Assembly: GCF_017591435.1 (NCBI RefSeq) | Contig: NC_059289.1 | Span: 20,424,610-20,488,609 of the forward strand | Length of the DNA stretch: 64,000 nucleotides | Origin: Portunus trituberculatus | Lineage: Eukaryota; Arthropoda; Malacostraca; Decapoda; Portunidae | Reading direction: 5' to 3' | Part shown: positions 20,000-31,375 of the stretch, piece after piece | Position numbering within the stretch: position 1 is the first letter of the stretch | How the letters are laid out: the number at the start of each line of letters is the position of its first letter | Position numbers and translations under genes: made by a program | The notes under the pieces: generated by a model | Databases searched by the model: none | What the model was told of the DNA's origin: nothing | The model's input: the letters and a program-made list of their open reading frames with translations, nothing else

Positions 20000-20495
20000 G
20001 GTAGTCCCCTTCATTGACCAGTCTAATGGCTTGCAAAAAGTTCTCCATTTTAAAGTGCTTATATGGTATGTGTTTGTTAAGTTCTTTCAAATTGAGCACC
20101 ATCCTATACCCACCATCTTTTTTCAGTCTCAAGAAAATGGGGGAAAGAATTTGCTCCTTCCTTCTGTGTATGAACAATATACACTGAGCTCCAAAAATTT
20201 CCTGATCTCAATAATTGCCTGTTCTTCTAAATCAAACTTATGTTAACTCACGTAAAAATAAGTGCCCAATGTCATCAACATTAATGTCCAGGTGACAGTG
20301 CTGCACCATGTCCAAAATTACAGGGTCATTGATAATTTTCTGCCACTCATGCAAAACGTAGTGCAGCCTGCCTGCTACAAAATTTGTACTAACCTTACTT
20401 ATTGTCGGGGCCTTTGGTGACTCCGACCTTTGGTGATTTTTGTCTCTGCATCCTGGTGTGACAAGTACAACCTCTGGCCCCCAGGGAAACCCCAC
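20000..20495 (-). pseudogene. DIRS copy 1 RT, N-terminal region
   Basis: FVAGRLHYVLHEWQKIINDP (about 20380-20320), then SPIFLRLKKDGGYRMVLNLK, ELNKHIPYKHFKMENF and QAIRLVNEGDY (20020-20005). This is the RT entry region. The frame has a stop at 20238 and changes phase. It aligns residue by residue with copy 2 (53148-52880). Confidence 0.8.
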
Positions 20496-21528
20496 CTCTG
20501 CGGGGCATATGGCTGGAACCGCGCTGCATGGCTCCGAAACGTGGTTTTACCCCAGAAGCTTCTGGGCCTGCCACTGGTGGATTTCCATGGGAAAGGAGTC
20601 TTCTTGGTAGTGATCTTGTTTTTCAGTTTTTCAGTTTCCTCAATCTGCTTGGCTGATTGAGACATCATCACCAAACAAAACGGGGTCATAGGTACTTTGT
20701 CCAAACAAAAATGGGCTTATTTCTGGTTAATCTCACGCCTCATAATGAAGCGCCTCACCAGGTTGGTCCTATGGTTAGCATGACCAAGCAGCGCCAAGGC
20801 ACCATTAATCTTGCCTACTTCCTGCGCAACCACTGGGTTCCCAACATCCTGTGCCACCTTATCCAGCACTAAGAGGGACTTGGTGATAATAGAACCCCGC
20901 AGAAATAATGTCGGCACTTACTTCCTTCAGTCAGGAGTCGGCTTTCCTTGTGTCAAGGCTCCCAGGATCTGTGGTTTGCACTCCACTGGTGCAAGTGCAG
21001 GACAATTGTTAGGATGCCTGGTGACCGAGTCCTCCACAATCACCTTGTAGTCCTCCTCCTGCAGACCTTTATCAAAGCAGCCACCTGCGGGTCAATATCC
21101 TCTGAGACACTGGCAAGGGGCCCGAAAGCCTTGGCAGCCTGCAGCAAAACAATGCTGCCCGGAGAAAACTCCTTAACCTCCGCGTCCTCACTACTGGAGT
21201 CCACAGAGCCTGAAAAAGCAGCAGGCAAAACATCACTTTTCAAGCATGCCAATTCGTCCAACACCACTTGCCAGGAAGGTACAGGCAAACCGTCCCGTGT
21301 AGGGGAAGCCTGGGGCCGAGCATGCTCCATGCGCCGACGTGGTTTGTTTACACTGTGGCGGCGACCATGACCCGCCTGCCGCCTCACCGGGGATTCACTG
21401 GAGCTACCACTACCAGCACGGGAATCTGCCCTTACTCCATCCCTTGGAGATCTGGTGGTACTCCTCCTACTAGTGATATAGCAGGGAACCTCAGGTGGAA
21501 GGGCTGCGTGGTGCTCCAAACCAGACAT
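20496..21528 (-). pseudogene. DIRS copy 1 gag-like ORF
   Basis: The likely start is the ATG at 21528 (MSGLEHHAALPPEV). The frame to 21040 is Ser/Arg-rich and then acidic (SSSEDAEVKEFSPGS). After a frameshift it continues at 20917-20717 (SLLVLDKVAQDVGNPVVAQE, INGALALLGHANHR) and 20704-20399. The alignment with copy 2 (54483-53268) supports one gag-like protein preceding RT. Its function is presumed particle or RNA binding. No zinc knuckle was seen. Confidence 0.65.
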
Positions 21529-21779
21529 GGCTGCCGACCTGCACCAAAACAAGCTGAAAGCCTGTAAAAGCCCACAAATTGTAGCACTTTGGCAAATTGG
21601 CAGGCCCATCCCATACCAATGCCCTATGGCAGGCCCAACCTATACCATAGATACAACCTGAGTATAAGGCAATGTACCTGTGGGAGAATTGCTAAATCTG
21701 GTGAATCACACGCTGAACACGGTGAAGAAACTTCCGAACAGCACGAGAACGTTCCAGCAACTGACAGCTGGTGAGCGGC

Positions 21780-21837
21780 AGCGATATCTCATGTGAAATG
21801 CTCCACGTGGCAGAGGGTGATTTGACGAGGTAAAATT
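21780..21837. repeat. DIRS copy 1 inverted terminal repeat, high-coordinate side
   Basis: TATCTCATGTGAAATGCTCC onward to GAGGTAAAATTA is the reverse complement of 11608-11690 with about two mismatches. It marks the 5' end of the minus-strand element. Confidence 0.8.
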
Positions 21838-21917
21838 ACATGTTTGTTTTATGCAAATTTTGATATACGCGATGCCTCTTGGAACGCATCTATCGCATAA
21901 ATCGAGAGTTACCTGTA
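21838..21917 (-). repeat. Tigger-like terminus flanking the DIRS end
   Basis: On the minus strand a TA is followed by CAGGTAACTCTCGATTTATG and CGATAGATGCGTTCC. This resembles pogo/Tigger ends. The other side of the DIRS (11285-11318) has sequence of MITE style, so the DIRS may have landed inside this repeat. Confidence 0.5.
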
Positions 21918-22038
21918 CTTGTCCTGAAGTAATGAGAGATTGAAATATATACACTAACCTTTAAGACACAATCTTATAAGAAAGAACAATAAATAAAGAA
22001 GGAGAAGAAAACAATAACTACAATTCAGATACGAACAT

Positions 22039-22277
22039 CCACAGATAACAGTAGATCTGGATTTGACACTGGACTGTGGAGCCGCGCCGCCACTGCAGTA
22101 ACGTACCCAAAGCGATCGACTGGTAGTACGCGGCAGCTGACTGTTAAAGTTATAATTTTGTAAAGTTTTATACAGTATAAGATGCATTTTTTAAGGAAAT
22201 ACTAATCATTACTAAATACTGCAGCAGAGGTGCATCAGATTAAGGGCTCGGCTGACCTCTACCTGGAGGAAACATAA

Positions 22278-22308
<31 letters not shown>

Positions 22309-23808
22309 GTACATATTTGTGGCAAGTTGTATACACCCATGTCTACTGCGAATGGGTCATTTTAAAATCTCAGGCAAGCAGCGAGACGGCCAACGGTTTA
22401 GCCAACGGACAGTAACAGTCACTCAAGTCACTCGGTTCAAGTCAGTCATGCTAGGGATATGGCTGCAGCCAAGAGTGAGGGGTTATAATTGTTACGTGCA
22501 TGTTCAGGCATTTTGACATATCTGTGGAGACAATGAAACAGTGAAATGTGAATGATGTTGAAAGAGTTTTGTCTAACTGGATTTAAGTGTGAAGAGCTTG
22601 TGTCAAGGCTCACATGAAAATGTTATTATGTGCGTGTGTGATGCAGTCGCTAGTGATGTCACTGTGCAGTGAGTAATGAAGTACAGTGAGGTGAATAAGG
22701 AGTGTAATGCACACAGATTTAACATTGTGAGTGGTGTATCCAACCGTGACGCGTGTAGGGTGACACTGAGTGTTGTATGCGGAGTTAAGTCAGTGGTACA
22801 GTGGAGAAGAACTGCTAGTGGTGACTTGAGGCGTACAATGTGAAACACTACAGTGAAATATAATGAGGTCAAAATGGCAGAGTGAGAGGCTGTAACTGGG
22901 ACGTAATTCGAGACTCGTGCAACTGGCGGCTGTGACTGCAGTTATGACATCTGGTGCCATATAGATAGTCAGTTTGGGAAAAGATAGTGACACTGGTGAA
23001 GAACAGTGACATGTTATTGACATTACTGTGACGTGGAAGTGTACTGTGGAGTGCTGTTAAGTGTTACACTCACCTGATTACTAATGTGACTGCAACAAAC
23101 CGATGAATGATTAATAGTGACTAGAATGGTAGAAAACAATGCCTAGGCAGTGACTGATAGTGACTACTGCGATATATTTCTTCGCGTTAATTATGTAAAA
23201 ATAAATAAAGCCCGTCTACGTGCTTTGTAAATAGTCTTCCTAAAAAAAAAAAAAAAGAAAAGTTGCATTTTTGTTAATGAAATTATATAGAGTACGCTAG
23301 TGCAACATCTGTGACATATATAAGAGGTGGGATAGTAAGATACCAACAGTGATATCCACGCCAAGCGCAAACCTGTCGCCACAGGAGGTAACACACGGTC
23401 ACAGAGTGATGACAAGAGGCGTAAACTCACAGGTGTAAAGAAGAGATGAGCAAGTGGACAGCCAAAATCATGTAAAGTAATTTATAAGAGATACAAAATT
23501 TGCATTTTGTGTTTGAAATACAGCTGTAAGCTTAAAGTTGTATTTAAACATCCACCTGGTACAATATAAATTCTCGTGTTTGACTCGTATAACTGAGCGG
23601 TACAATGACACAGTTGTATGGATTTAGATCTAGCTTTCAGGCATTGAATTAAACACAGTTAGCTTGCTTCACAATGATTTTCATAGATTCATGTTGGCTA
23701 GGAGCTGAGATTTCGAGGTTTGAAATTTAAGGTCCATTCTCCGGCTTTGGGTACGTTACTGCAGTGCGCCGATTTTCGTGTCAAATCCAGATCTACTGTT
23801 ATCTGTGG
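22039..23808. mobile_element. non-autonomous DNA transposon with about 75-bp inverted termini
   Basis: Termini at 22039-22113 and 23735-23808 are inverted copies beginning CCACAGATAACAGTAGATCT, with a diverged 15-bp patch inside. AACAT flanks both sides (22034-22038 and 23809-23813), consistent with a 5-bp target duplication. No ORF of note occurs within the 1770 bp. It contains (TTA)n at 22279-22308 and a GTGA-rich stretch. Superfamily not identified. Confidence 0.7.
22279..22308. repeat. (TTA)n microsatellite
   Basis: About ten uninterrupted TTA/ATT units inside the inverted-repeat element. Confidence 0.9.
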
Positions 23809-23813
23809 AACAT

Positions 23814-24858
23814 CAAATCACAAAAGAAAATTTCAGACTCAAAAACAAATCATAGGTACCTGAGGAAGTCCAAGTGTGGAGAACACTTCTTCTGTGATGC
23901 ACTGGAAGGGGGGTTGTCTCCTCTTTATAGTTAAATTTGTAGTAAGAAGTGAAGAGTGTAGGGATGTCATGATCTAAGACACTGAGATTCTGCCTGAAAT
24001 GCAAAGATCTTTTTATATTTTTTGAAAGCAAATATTATCTGATTCATATAGTTATCTTTTCAACTTATGCACTGCTGTTTTTTTACCATTTAGTGCATTA
24101 TATATACACACATTGTCAGCAAAAAAACAAGCATACAAAAATACAAACAAAATAAATATAATTAAGCAATACTTAATTAGAAAAAAAAAATAGCATAAAA
24201 GTTATGAGAAGAATACACCACATATATATTTTTACTTCCATCCTCATCCATGAGCCAGCATATTTGAGGGAAAATTACTCACTTCTACGAGTACTACAAA
24301 GAAGACAAGAAGTATGAAAATGAACTCAAACGTTTTAGTGGCAATAATGTGACTAGTGAAACCACATAAATGAAACAATGCTATGTGTTGTCTGTGCAGT
24401 TGTGAGTGATAACCTCTAAAATAAGAACAAATATCTTACTATGAATTAAAAATGCCAAAAGAGAGGGAGCTGAGCTGATGCCAGAGGTTATGTATGTAAC
24501 AGACATCAATACAGAATCAGCTTTATCACTACAACAAATCCCCACCTTACTCAAAATTACTCATCTTACCCCTCAACATACCACCTTCATTACAATAACT
24601 CATTTTTTACTAATGAGCTAATGAGCTCTGAATAACAATGGCATTGCTACCATTAATTTCAGCTGATAGGATGACTTTCAAATAGGACAACACCAAAATT
24701 TTAGTCTGAATTTAATGGTTTTATGTGATATTTTTTATATAAGATGACACCCAAACTACCAAACCATCGGTTGTGAAGTTTAGTTTAGTGAGCATCAGAC
24801 AACTGAGACGATAATGTACTGTACATCCTAGTACAACTGATAAAATATCTTGAATGTA
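23814..24858. other. unannotated AT-rich DNA
   Basis: No gene, repeat pair or RNA was recognised. A-rich runs lie at 24121-24190. Confidence 0.5.
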
Positions 24859-25079
24859 CAGTGGTGCTTTGGAATACAAACTTAATCCGTTCAAAATTTT
24901 GTTCTTACTCCAAAGCATCAAAATACATGTATTCTTATGGAAATAATTATAATCTGTTCCAAACCACCTCTCAAGACCCAAAACATTATATTTTCCACCT
25001 AATTTCTTAGTTTTTGAATACTATTACTATATATACTACTACTATTATGCTATAACTATAAAAGATAGGAAAATAAAAG

Positions 25080-25301
25080 CAGGAAAGTAAGCAAAATGTA
25101 ATATAATGAAAATTTAACTTCTCGTGGTCAGAAACAAGCGTCACCACATCTTCATGTGACTCCAAGCCAGCACCGCATACTCTTATATAAGCCAATAAGT
25201 TTTTCTTTGATATACTGTATTCATTATGAAAAATAAATAAGGGAAGTAAGCAAATTGTAATATGAAAATTCAACTTCTTCGTGGTCAGAAACAAGCGTCA
25301 A
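25080..25301. repeat. tandem duplication, unit about 160 bp
   Basis: GTAAGCAAAATGTAATATAA through AACAAGCGTCA (25085-25143) recurs as GTAAGCAAATTGTAATATGA through AACAAGCGTCA (25245-25300). The second unit's continuation (TCAACACATCCTCCTCAGCT) is found at 26151 onward, after the 845-bp insertion. Confidence 0.75.
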
Positions 25302-26146
25302 TGTTTCCTGGTCAAGACGGCACCTGACCAAGACGACCTCCGACCACGACGGCCCCATACTTACCATGACGACCCCACACCAGATTTTAGGTTATTGTCC
25401 TCTTATTTCTTTCATTATGTTAACACATTAACTGTGGATGGCAATTCAGGGTTCCTGAGATAGTGTTTTGTAGTATGGAGCGTTAAAAACCATAACGTAT
25501 TGGTACACCGGTGTACTGTACCTTGCGCATATAGTGCATATATGTATCCAGGGTGTAACACGACTTTCTGTAAATATTGAAAGAGGTAAGAGAACATGCG
25601 TTTCTAAGCAGAAAATGTTATATACACATGTGCATTTTAAGGTTTTGTTTACCCGTAAGATGATTTTAAAATTTCTGAGAGGCGCGCGATAGTCCATTGT
25701 GTTTTTATGAGGTGATGATGACTATTGCTGGCTTGCTGCAGCAGCCGGAGGTGCCACTTGGCTAAATACCGAATGTTTTAATATTATGTTTTGCAATCTT
25801 ATATTTAAGACAGATTGTATCAACAAGTATGCAATTTACTGAAACATTACAAGATAACATTATTGCGGTGATTACAAGTAAGCACTCACGGTACCGTACT
25901 ATGTGGTACAGTACCTATCATTGGATGAGGAAGGATGGGGAGGGATGTGGTAGTAGGGAGCGACTGATTTATTAATACAATCTGTCTTAGTATAAGATGC
26001 TCTATTAACAAGTATAATTTAAAACCATCTTACGGGTAAAAAAGAAACTGAGGCTGCCGTGGTCTGTAGTGTGGAGCGGTCGTGGTAAACATGGGGCCGT
26101 TGGGGGGGAGGGGCGTTGTGGTCAGGGGCTGTCTTGACCATGACCC
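25302..26146. mobile_element. 845-bp inverted-repeat element with 8-bp target duplication
   Basis: AGCGTCAA flanks both sides (25294-25301 and 26147-26154), and removal restores the second tandem unit. Termini of about 75 bp are inverted and GC-rich: TGGTCAAGACGGCACCTGAC against TGGTCAAGACAGCCCCTGAC. Internal segments are also inverted (TTACCCGTAAGATG at about 25650 with CATCTTACGGGTAA at about 26025; an AGACAGATTGTA pair). It could fold back along most of its length. The 8-bp duplication would fit hAT-like transposition, but the termini are not diagnostic. Confidence 0.7.
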
Positions 26147-26584
26147 AGCGTCAACACATCCTCCTCAGCTGACTCCAAGCACTCTTATCTAAACCAATAA
26201 CAATTCCAATATTGTCATGCATCATAATATGTTTCTGAACTGCTTACTTATCCACGGAAATACATGTATATCTTATATCTCACCAAGAAATACATGAAAA
26301 ATTATAAAATACAGCATATTGACATAAGTGCTCTCACCATCCTCACACTTGGTGCCCTCACACCTACACAAACATATCCTTGTAAAAGCTGATACATGAT
26401 TGGCTAAGTGTCCACCATCTTGAAAACAATGGGCCAATGACAGGACTTGATATAAGACAGATAGCCTCAAGCATAAACAAACTGTGTGGCATAAAGGAGC
26501 GCGGCTTCTGAAAAACGCCATGATCATGCTTGAAAGGGTCTAATGTAAGAGCCACAATTGTGACTAACGAGCTATAAGGGTTAA

Positions 26585-27221
26585 CCCGTTCACTACGGTG
26601 ACGCCTATGTGGGCGTCATGAAGCCCCAGTAGCAAATACGGTGACGCCTACGTAGACGTCATATTTCTTTTCTGAGTTTTCTTCAGTTCAGTTGTCCCGT
26701 ATAGTGTTCTGGATACCAACTACACACGCCGTATGCTGTCCTTGAAATCCTAGTGCTCCTCCCATCATCCTTGTCTCCACCAATCACAAAAGATAAGCTA
26801 CATGCGTCCCACCTTGTGTCTAAAATTACCCAATGGCATAGACTGTACCCATCTCTCTCTCTCTCTCTCTCGAAAGATAAGCTATATATGTGTCCCGCTT
26901 GTGTCTAAAATATTAGCAAATGTCTCTCTCTCTCTCTCTCCCTTCGTCTCCCTCTTTCTTCCCTCCCTCCCTCTCTTCCTCTCGAAAGATAAGCTACGTG
27001 TGTCCCGCTTGTGTCTAATATTAGCAAATGTCACTCTCTCTCTCTCTCTCCGAAGAGAGAAGCGTCCACTTTCCTCTTCGAAGGTGACATAGTGACTAAA
27101 AAAATAGCAGCATAATACACAAAGACGACAAGTATGGCAAGCTTGCACAAGTTTCCTCAGGCCAAGCACTACCACCCGTATATCATACAGGCGGGCTTTT
27201 TTAACATCCGGCGCGAAGGGG
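26585..27221. mobile_element. piggyBac-type MITE, compact copy
   Basis: Flanked by TTAA (26581-26584 and 27222-27225), the hallmark of piggyBac targets. Ends read CCCGTTCACTACGGTGACGC and, reversed, CCCCTTCGCGCCGGATG. Two near-palindromes TGACGCCTA..TAGGCGTCA lie at 26599-26618 and 26642-26661. (CT)n tracts and GATAAGCTA repeats fill the middle. The second copy, 33076-52147, is in the opposite orientation. No coding capacity. Confidence 0.85.
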
Positions 27222-27530
27222 TTAAGGGTTTTAATTCATAAGCTGGATACTCTCTCTTCCCCTTGGATCTTCTAGAATCTTCCATATGTCTGTCTGTATG
27301 TCTCGTGACCATGTGTGCTGCTACGCTAGGCAATGATCTTAATAACTAAAAACACTTAATATTATTATCCCAGGCACTACAAAACAACCAAACAACTGCA
27401 AACAACACTCCTGAGGCACTGAGGTAGCGTGGTGCCCCAACATGCAGTCAGCTGATTGCGCAGTGCTGTGTGCAATCTGTTGACTGCGTTTGTTATTGTT
27501 CGCACTCCAAAGCAAAGTTCATCCTCCAAT

Positions 27531-27569
<39 letters not shown>

Positions 27570-27604
27570 CAATTTTTTTGTTCGTACTCCTAGGTACCAC
27601 TGTA

Positions 27605-28507
27605 TTCAGTAATAAGATACCATAATCTTCAAGTGCAAAACTTAACCTAAAATGAAATTCCCACTAAGTATTTTTGTATATTATCATGAAAAAGGGTGGA
27701 TGGATGAAGATGGTTAAAATCATGTGTAGTACAATCAGATTTTCCTTAATATAAATAAAACCCATGCCTTCAGCCACATGTGTGTGTTGGGTTGTCAGCT
27801 GTAATCTTCTACATATCATGCTTCTTTTGATTAGATACACCGACATTCTTTAAGTGTTTCTCAATATATGAGCTTCGTTCCTCTATAACACTACAAGCTG
27901 GAAAGATTCAGATTCTCTCTAATTTGCTTTCCTTTGTTGCTTTGCTTGGGGTTCCATGCCTTGAAGACTCTTCCATCAGCTTTGGAAAAACTTTACCTAT
28001 TCATGTGCAAGCCAGTATATTCCTATTTTACTGCATCTAACCTTCTCAAAGTTGCAATATAAGGTTGTTGTTTATTTATATTGGTATCCTGCACAAACTT
28101 AGATTTTGTATCTGGTGTGTAGGACGACCCATATATTTTGTGTCTATTTTAAGATGACTCAAGTGTTGTTTTATATGCCAAAATATATGGTATGTCACTA
28201 TGATTTGAATTCTATAAAGAGGAAGATGTCAAGATATTTTACCGATTTCAGATGATCTGATTGATACAAACTATGAAATTTGAATAATACTATTGGCACT
28301 TTTTCTTTTGGGACTGGCACTTCGCTAGGCCTTTCCTAAAAAATTGTCTCCCTTGGTTGACACTCCACTTACATAAGAAAAAGCAAAACAACATCGCATT
28401 TCCCTTTGTATGGTTGAGAAGGACAAAGTTAAGCATGAATAAATGTTTGTAATTAACACCCTGAAAGGAATGTTTACTGATCAAGCATAAACACTTTGTC
28501 TCATTCC
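27605..28507. other. unannotated DNA with a possible MITE end
   Basis: No gene was recognised. On the minus strand near 28192-28100, CCATATATTTTGGCATATAA and GACACAAAATATATGGGTCG resemble the end of a short DNA transposon, but no partner end was found. Confidence 0.4.
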
Positions 28508-28808
28508 CATTTTCATCTTGCTTCTACTTTGTAATTCACCTCGGTCGCCTGCTGGTCACCCAGCCAGTCTTCCCCATTACGGAGCGAGCTGAGAGCTCAT
28601 AGACCGATCTTCGTGTAGGATTGAGACTACAACACACTCCACACACCGGGAAAGCGAGGCCACAACCCCTCAAGTTACATCCCGTACCTATTTACTGCTA
28701 AGTGAACAGGGCCACACATTAAGAGGCTTGCCCACTTGCCTCGCCGCTCCTGGGACTCGAACCCGGCCCTCTCGATTGTGAGTCGAGCGACCTAACCACT
28801 ACACTACT
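28508..28808 (-). mobile_element. tRNA-derived SINE
   Basis: On the minus strand the head is tRNA-like. The A box TAGTGGTTAGG (28801-28791) is followed by an anticodon stem-loop with stem CTCGA/TCGAG and loop CTCACAA, and the B box GGGTTCGAGTCCC (28764-28752). The loop would read anticodon CAC (Val). The body (GGTTGTGGCCTCGCTTTCCC, then GAAGATCGGTCTATGAGC and GGTGACCAGCAGGCGACC) is not tRNA, so this is a SINE of about 300 bp and not a tRNA gene. It would be transcribed by RNA polymerase III and mobilised by a LINE. Confidence 0.78.
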
Positions 28809-29456
28809 TATACTGTATAACCTGCATCTAAGGAAAATAAATGGTAATATTATCAACTGATTCTAATGAGCATGACTAGTGATAAAAGAATAAAGTCAAT
28901 CATATGTCGTCAAAGACACAATTGATAATGATAACAGAAACCTACTTAATACTGGTCATTGTTGCTATGGGTAAAAAAGAGACAGAGATGCTAACCAATC
29001 AATTAGTTCCAAACGAATTTTTATACTTGCTGAGAGCTTTTAAGCAAAATACACTTATTAAGTAGTAGTAGTGTGAGCCACTGCAATGCAAGATGATTGG
29101 GATTTCCTAACTGTATAAGTCAGAATACTAGATGAGTTGATGAAGGAAAAAAATATATTCAGTTGAAAAGATAAAAAAAAAAAAAAAAAAAGAAGTAATA
29201 ACAGCAAAATTTTTGTCACAATCTTAGTAAAACCAAGCCAAACTTGGCATAACCTATGTAGCAATGATTTTGCAGTCTAATCTGCTCTCGTTTCTCTCAA
29301 ATATTTTTCTTATCTTCATTGTATTTGTTCTTTTCTCTAAAAAACTGCATGGTAGTGTCAGATCATCGTTGATGCAATTCAAGTCTAATGTCAATTGTCT
29401 AACTCAAGTATCTATTTTTCTATTTTTTATGCAACAGGGAAACTAGACAAGAGCAA
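28809..29456. other. unannotated DNA
   Basis: Poly(A) at 29174-29190. Nothing else recognised. Confidence 0.5.
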
Positions 29457-29944
<488 letters not shown>

Positions 29945-30400
29945 TACTTTTGAACCTCGATAACTTGGACCCCAATAACTCAGATTTGGACTATGACCAA
30001 CTCAGGGACTAAAGTTGGAGTTGAACTGCCCGCAGCCTGTTATTTTTTTTCACTTTCTTTTATTTTGTTTTCTATTGACATTATAAAAAATCCAATTCCA
30101 ACAAACAAATTGCATTTATGTTATAGTTTAAAATGATACCAAACAAAAGTTGATCAGAATTTATACTAATTTTATGAACATTTTTGAAGTATAAACAAAC
30201 ACTTTTCAAGATACTCATTCTTATAGATTTTTCATAATTTCATCCTTGTTTTGCTATTTGTATTCATTTGATTGACATGAAATTTTCACACATGATTCTT
30301 TATTCAATGGTGACTTCCTGGAGCATGATAGGAATATAATGCATAAGATCCCTGCTTCTCTACAAAATACTATTTACTCACACATCGCAAAAAGTTTAGG
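29945..30400 (+). repeat. Tigger-like repeat with AACCTCGATAACTTGGA end
   Basis: Begins TTGAACCTCGATAACTTGGA, a typical Tigger/pogo terminus. Two blocks, 30127-30190 and 30225-30395, match the minus strand of 9755-9845 and 8945-9084, which flank another Tigger relic. This copy gives the uninterrupted order of those blocks. No coding capacity. Confidence 0.6.
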
Positions 30401-31094
30401 ATAATCATTTCTCTAAATAGGCTGCAGTATACATTCATTGGTCACTTCAGCAGCTGGGTTTCAAAAGGTAGCCTGTGATTGAGTAGTGGCTATCGGCCCC
30501 CAACCGTGAAGGGAAAGTACTCAAGGGAGTAAGAAAGTCAAGGAGGGATTAGCACCAGCCTGTGCTACCTACCCACAATTCACACTCTCTCTCTCTCTCT
30601 CTCTCATTGCTTATGTTATTATTATTATTTTTTTTTCTTATTATTATCATCACTATCATCATTATTAGGTATTATCAGCGTGCACACGCGCACACACACA
30701 AACACATCATGTGAAATTTGTGAGGGAGGAGGAGAAAGAGAAGGTTAAAGAAATTATCTCAATGGTTCAAGATGAAAAATAGAGTCTTGAGAAAGAAATA
30801 GAGGAAATATACTGTTACGGCCTGCCCGTAACATGCATTACTACCATCACCTCCTCTGCTTGTTACCTCGTTCGCCACCTCTCCGCCTCCCCTTCCACGT
30901 CACCGTCTCGTGAACCTTCCACGCCACCGTCTCGTAAACCTTCCACGTCACCGTTTCATGAACCCCGGCTACTGTCCCGAAGTTGGATTCACGCGGCCCC
31001 TTTCGACTCAACCGAAAGTGTTGAGCCAGCTCTTGGTTTTCTGGATTGGCAGTTGAGATCCAAGCCTCAACCAGTGAACACAACGCCTCTTGGG
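30401..31094. other. low-complexity DNA with a possible LTR-like start
   Basis: (CT)n at 30583-30604, ATT-rich and (CA)n stretches to 30706. TGTTACGGCCTGCCCGTAAC at 30814 contains a short inverted repeat and resembles LTR starts, but no partner was seen. A 24-bp minisatellite is listed separately. No gene recognised. Confidence 0.4.
30891..30962. repeat. 24-bp minisatellite, three units
   Basis: CCTTCCACGTCACCGTCTCG plus TGAA is repeated at 30891, 30915 and 30939 with one to three substitutions. In-frame on the minus strand it would encode a repeat of eight residues, but there is no surrounding gene. Confidence 0.85.
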
Positions 31095-31375
31095 TATACG
31101 AAACTTACCGTAAGTAAGTTGATGTATGCTTGTAATTTTACGAATATTACCTCTGCTGCAGGGGGAACGTTCACATGAGATACTGTCACATCGAGCCGCT
31201 TGCCAGACTTTAAAGACACGATCACCCACATGAATTGCATTGTGACTCAATAATCATAGTAACCTTACGTCCCCAAGGGAGGGAGAGGAGGGCATGTGAA
31301 CACTCCCCCTGCAGCAGAGGTGATATTCGTAAAATTACAAGCATACATCAACTGACCTATGGTAAGTTTCGTATA
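31095..31375. repeat. hairpin module at DIRS copy 2 recombinase-side end
   Basis: Arms 31095-31177 and 31293-31375 (83 bp each) are inverted copies with few mismatches, beginning TATACGAAACTTACC and ending TTCACATG. GAGATACTGTCAC, just inside the left arm, complements the opposite terminus at 54729-54741. Same layout as 11319-11602. Confidence 0.8.

Larger units (their letters stand above)
11319..21837 (-). mobile_element. DIRS-like YR retrotransposon, copy 1, with two nested LINEs
   Basis: Read from high to low coordinates: inverted terminal repeat (21780-21837), gag-like ORF, RT with FIDD, RNase H, tyrosine recombinase, a second terminal repeat (11608-11690) and a hairpin module (11319-11602). 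DIRS elements replace a DDE integrase with a tyrosine recombinase and make no target duplication, and none is seen here. The element is broken by a CR1 at 12998-16791 and by another LINE at 18160-19999. Without them it would be about 4.9 kb. It appears to sit in a Tigger-like repeat, whose end is at 21838-21917. Confidence 0.88.
24859..27602. mobile_element. TA-flanked Tigger/mariner-like element with two nested inserts
   Basis: The left end TA-CAGTGGTGCTTTGGAATAC and the right end (reverse complement) TA-CAGTGGTACCTAGGAGTAC match in style. Subterminal CTTTGGAGT motifs occur on both sides. About 1.26 kb belongs to the element. The rest is an 845-bp insert (25302-26146) and a piggyBac-type MITE (26585-27221). 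A similar CAGTGGTACC end is at 60213. No transposase ORF remains. Pairing of the two ends is inferred from the shared style rather than a long perfect match. Confidence 0.6.

Noticed and set aside
21846..21917. Complete Tigger element around DIRS copy 1
   Set aside because: Only one terminus is convincing; the left side (11219-11318) is suggestive but lacks the matching end.
28745..28808. Possible tRNA-Val gene
   Set aside because: A and B boxes and anticodon arm are present, but no proper acceptor stem closes, and a SINE body follows, so it is a SINE head.
30814..31094. Solo LTR of a Gypsy-like element
   Set aside because: Only a TGTTACGG start-like motif; no second LTR, primer site or polyadenylation signal could be identified.
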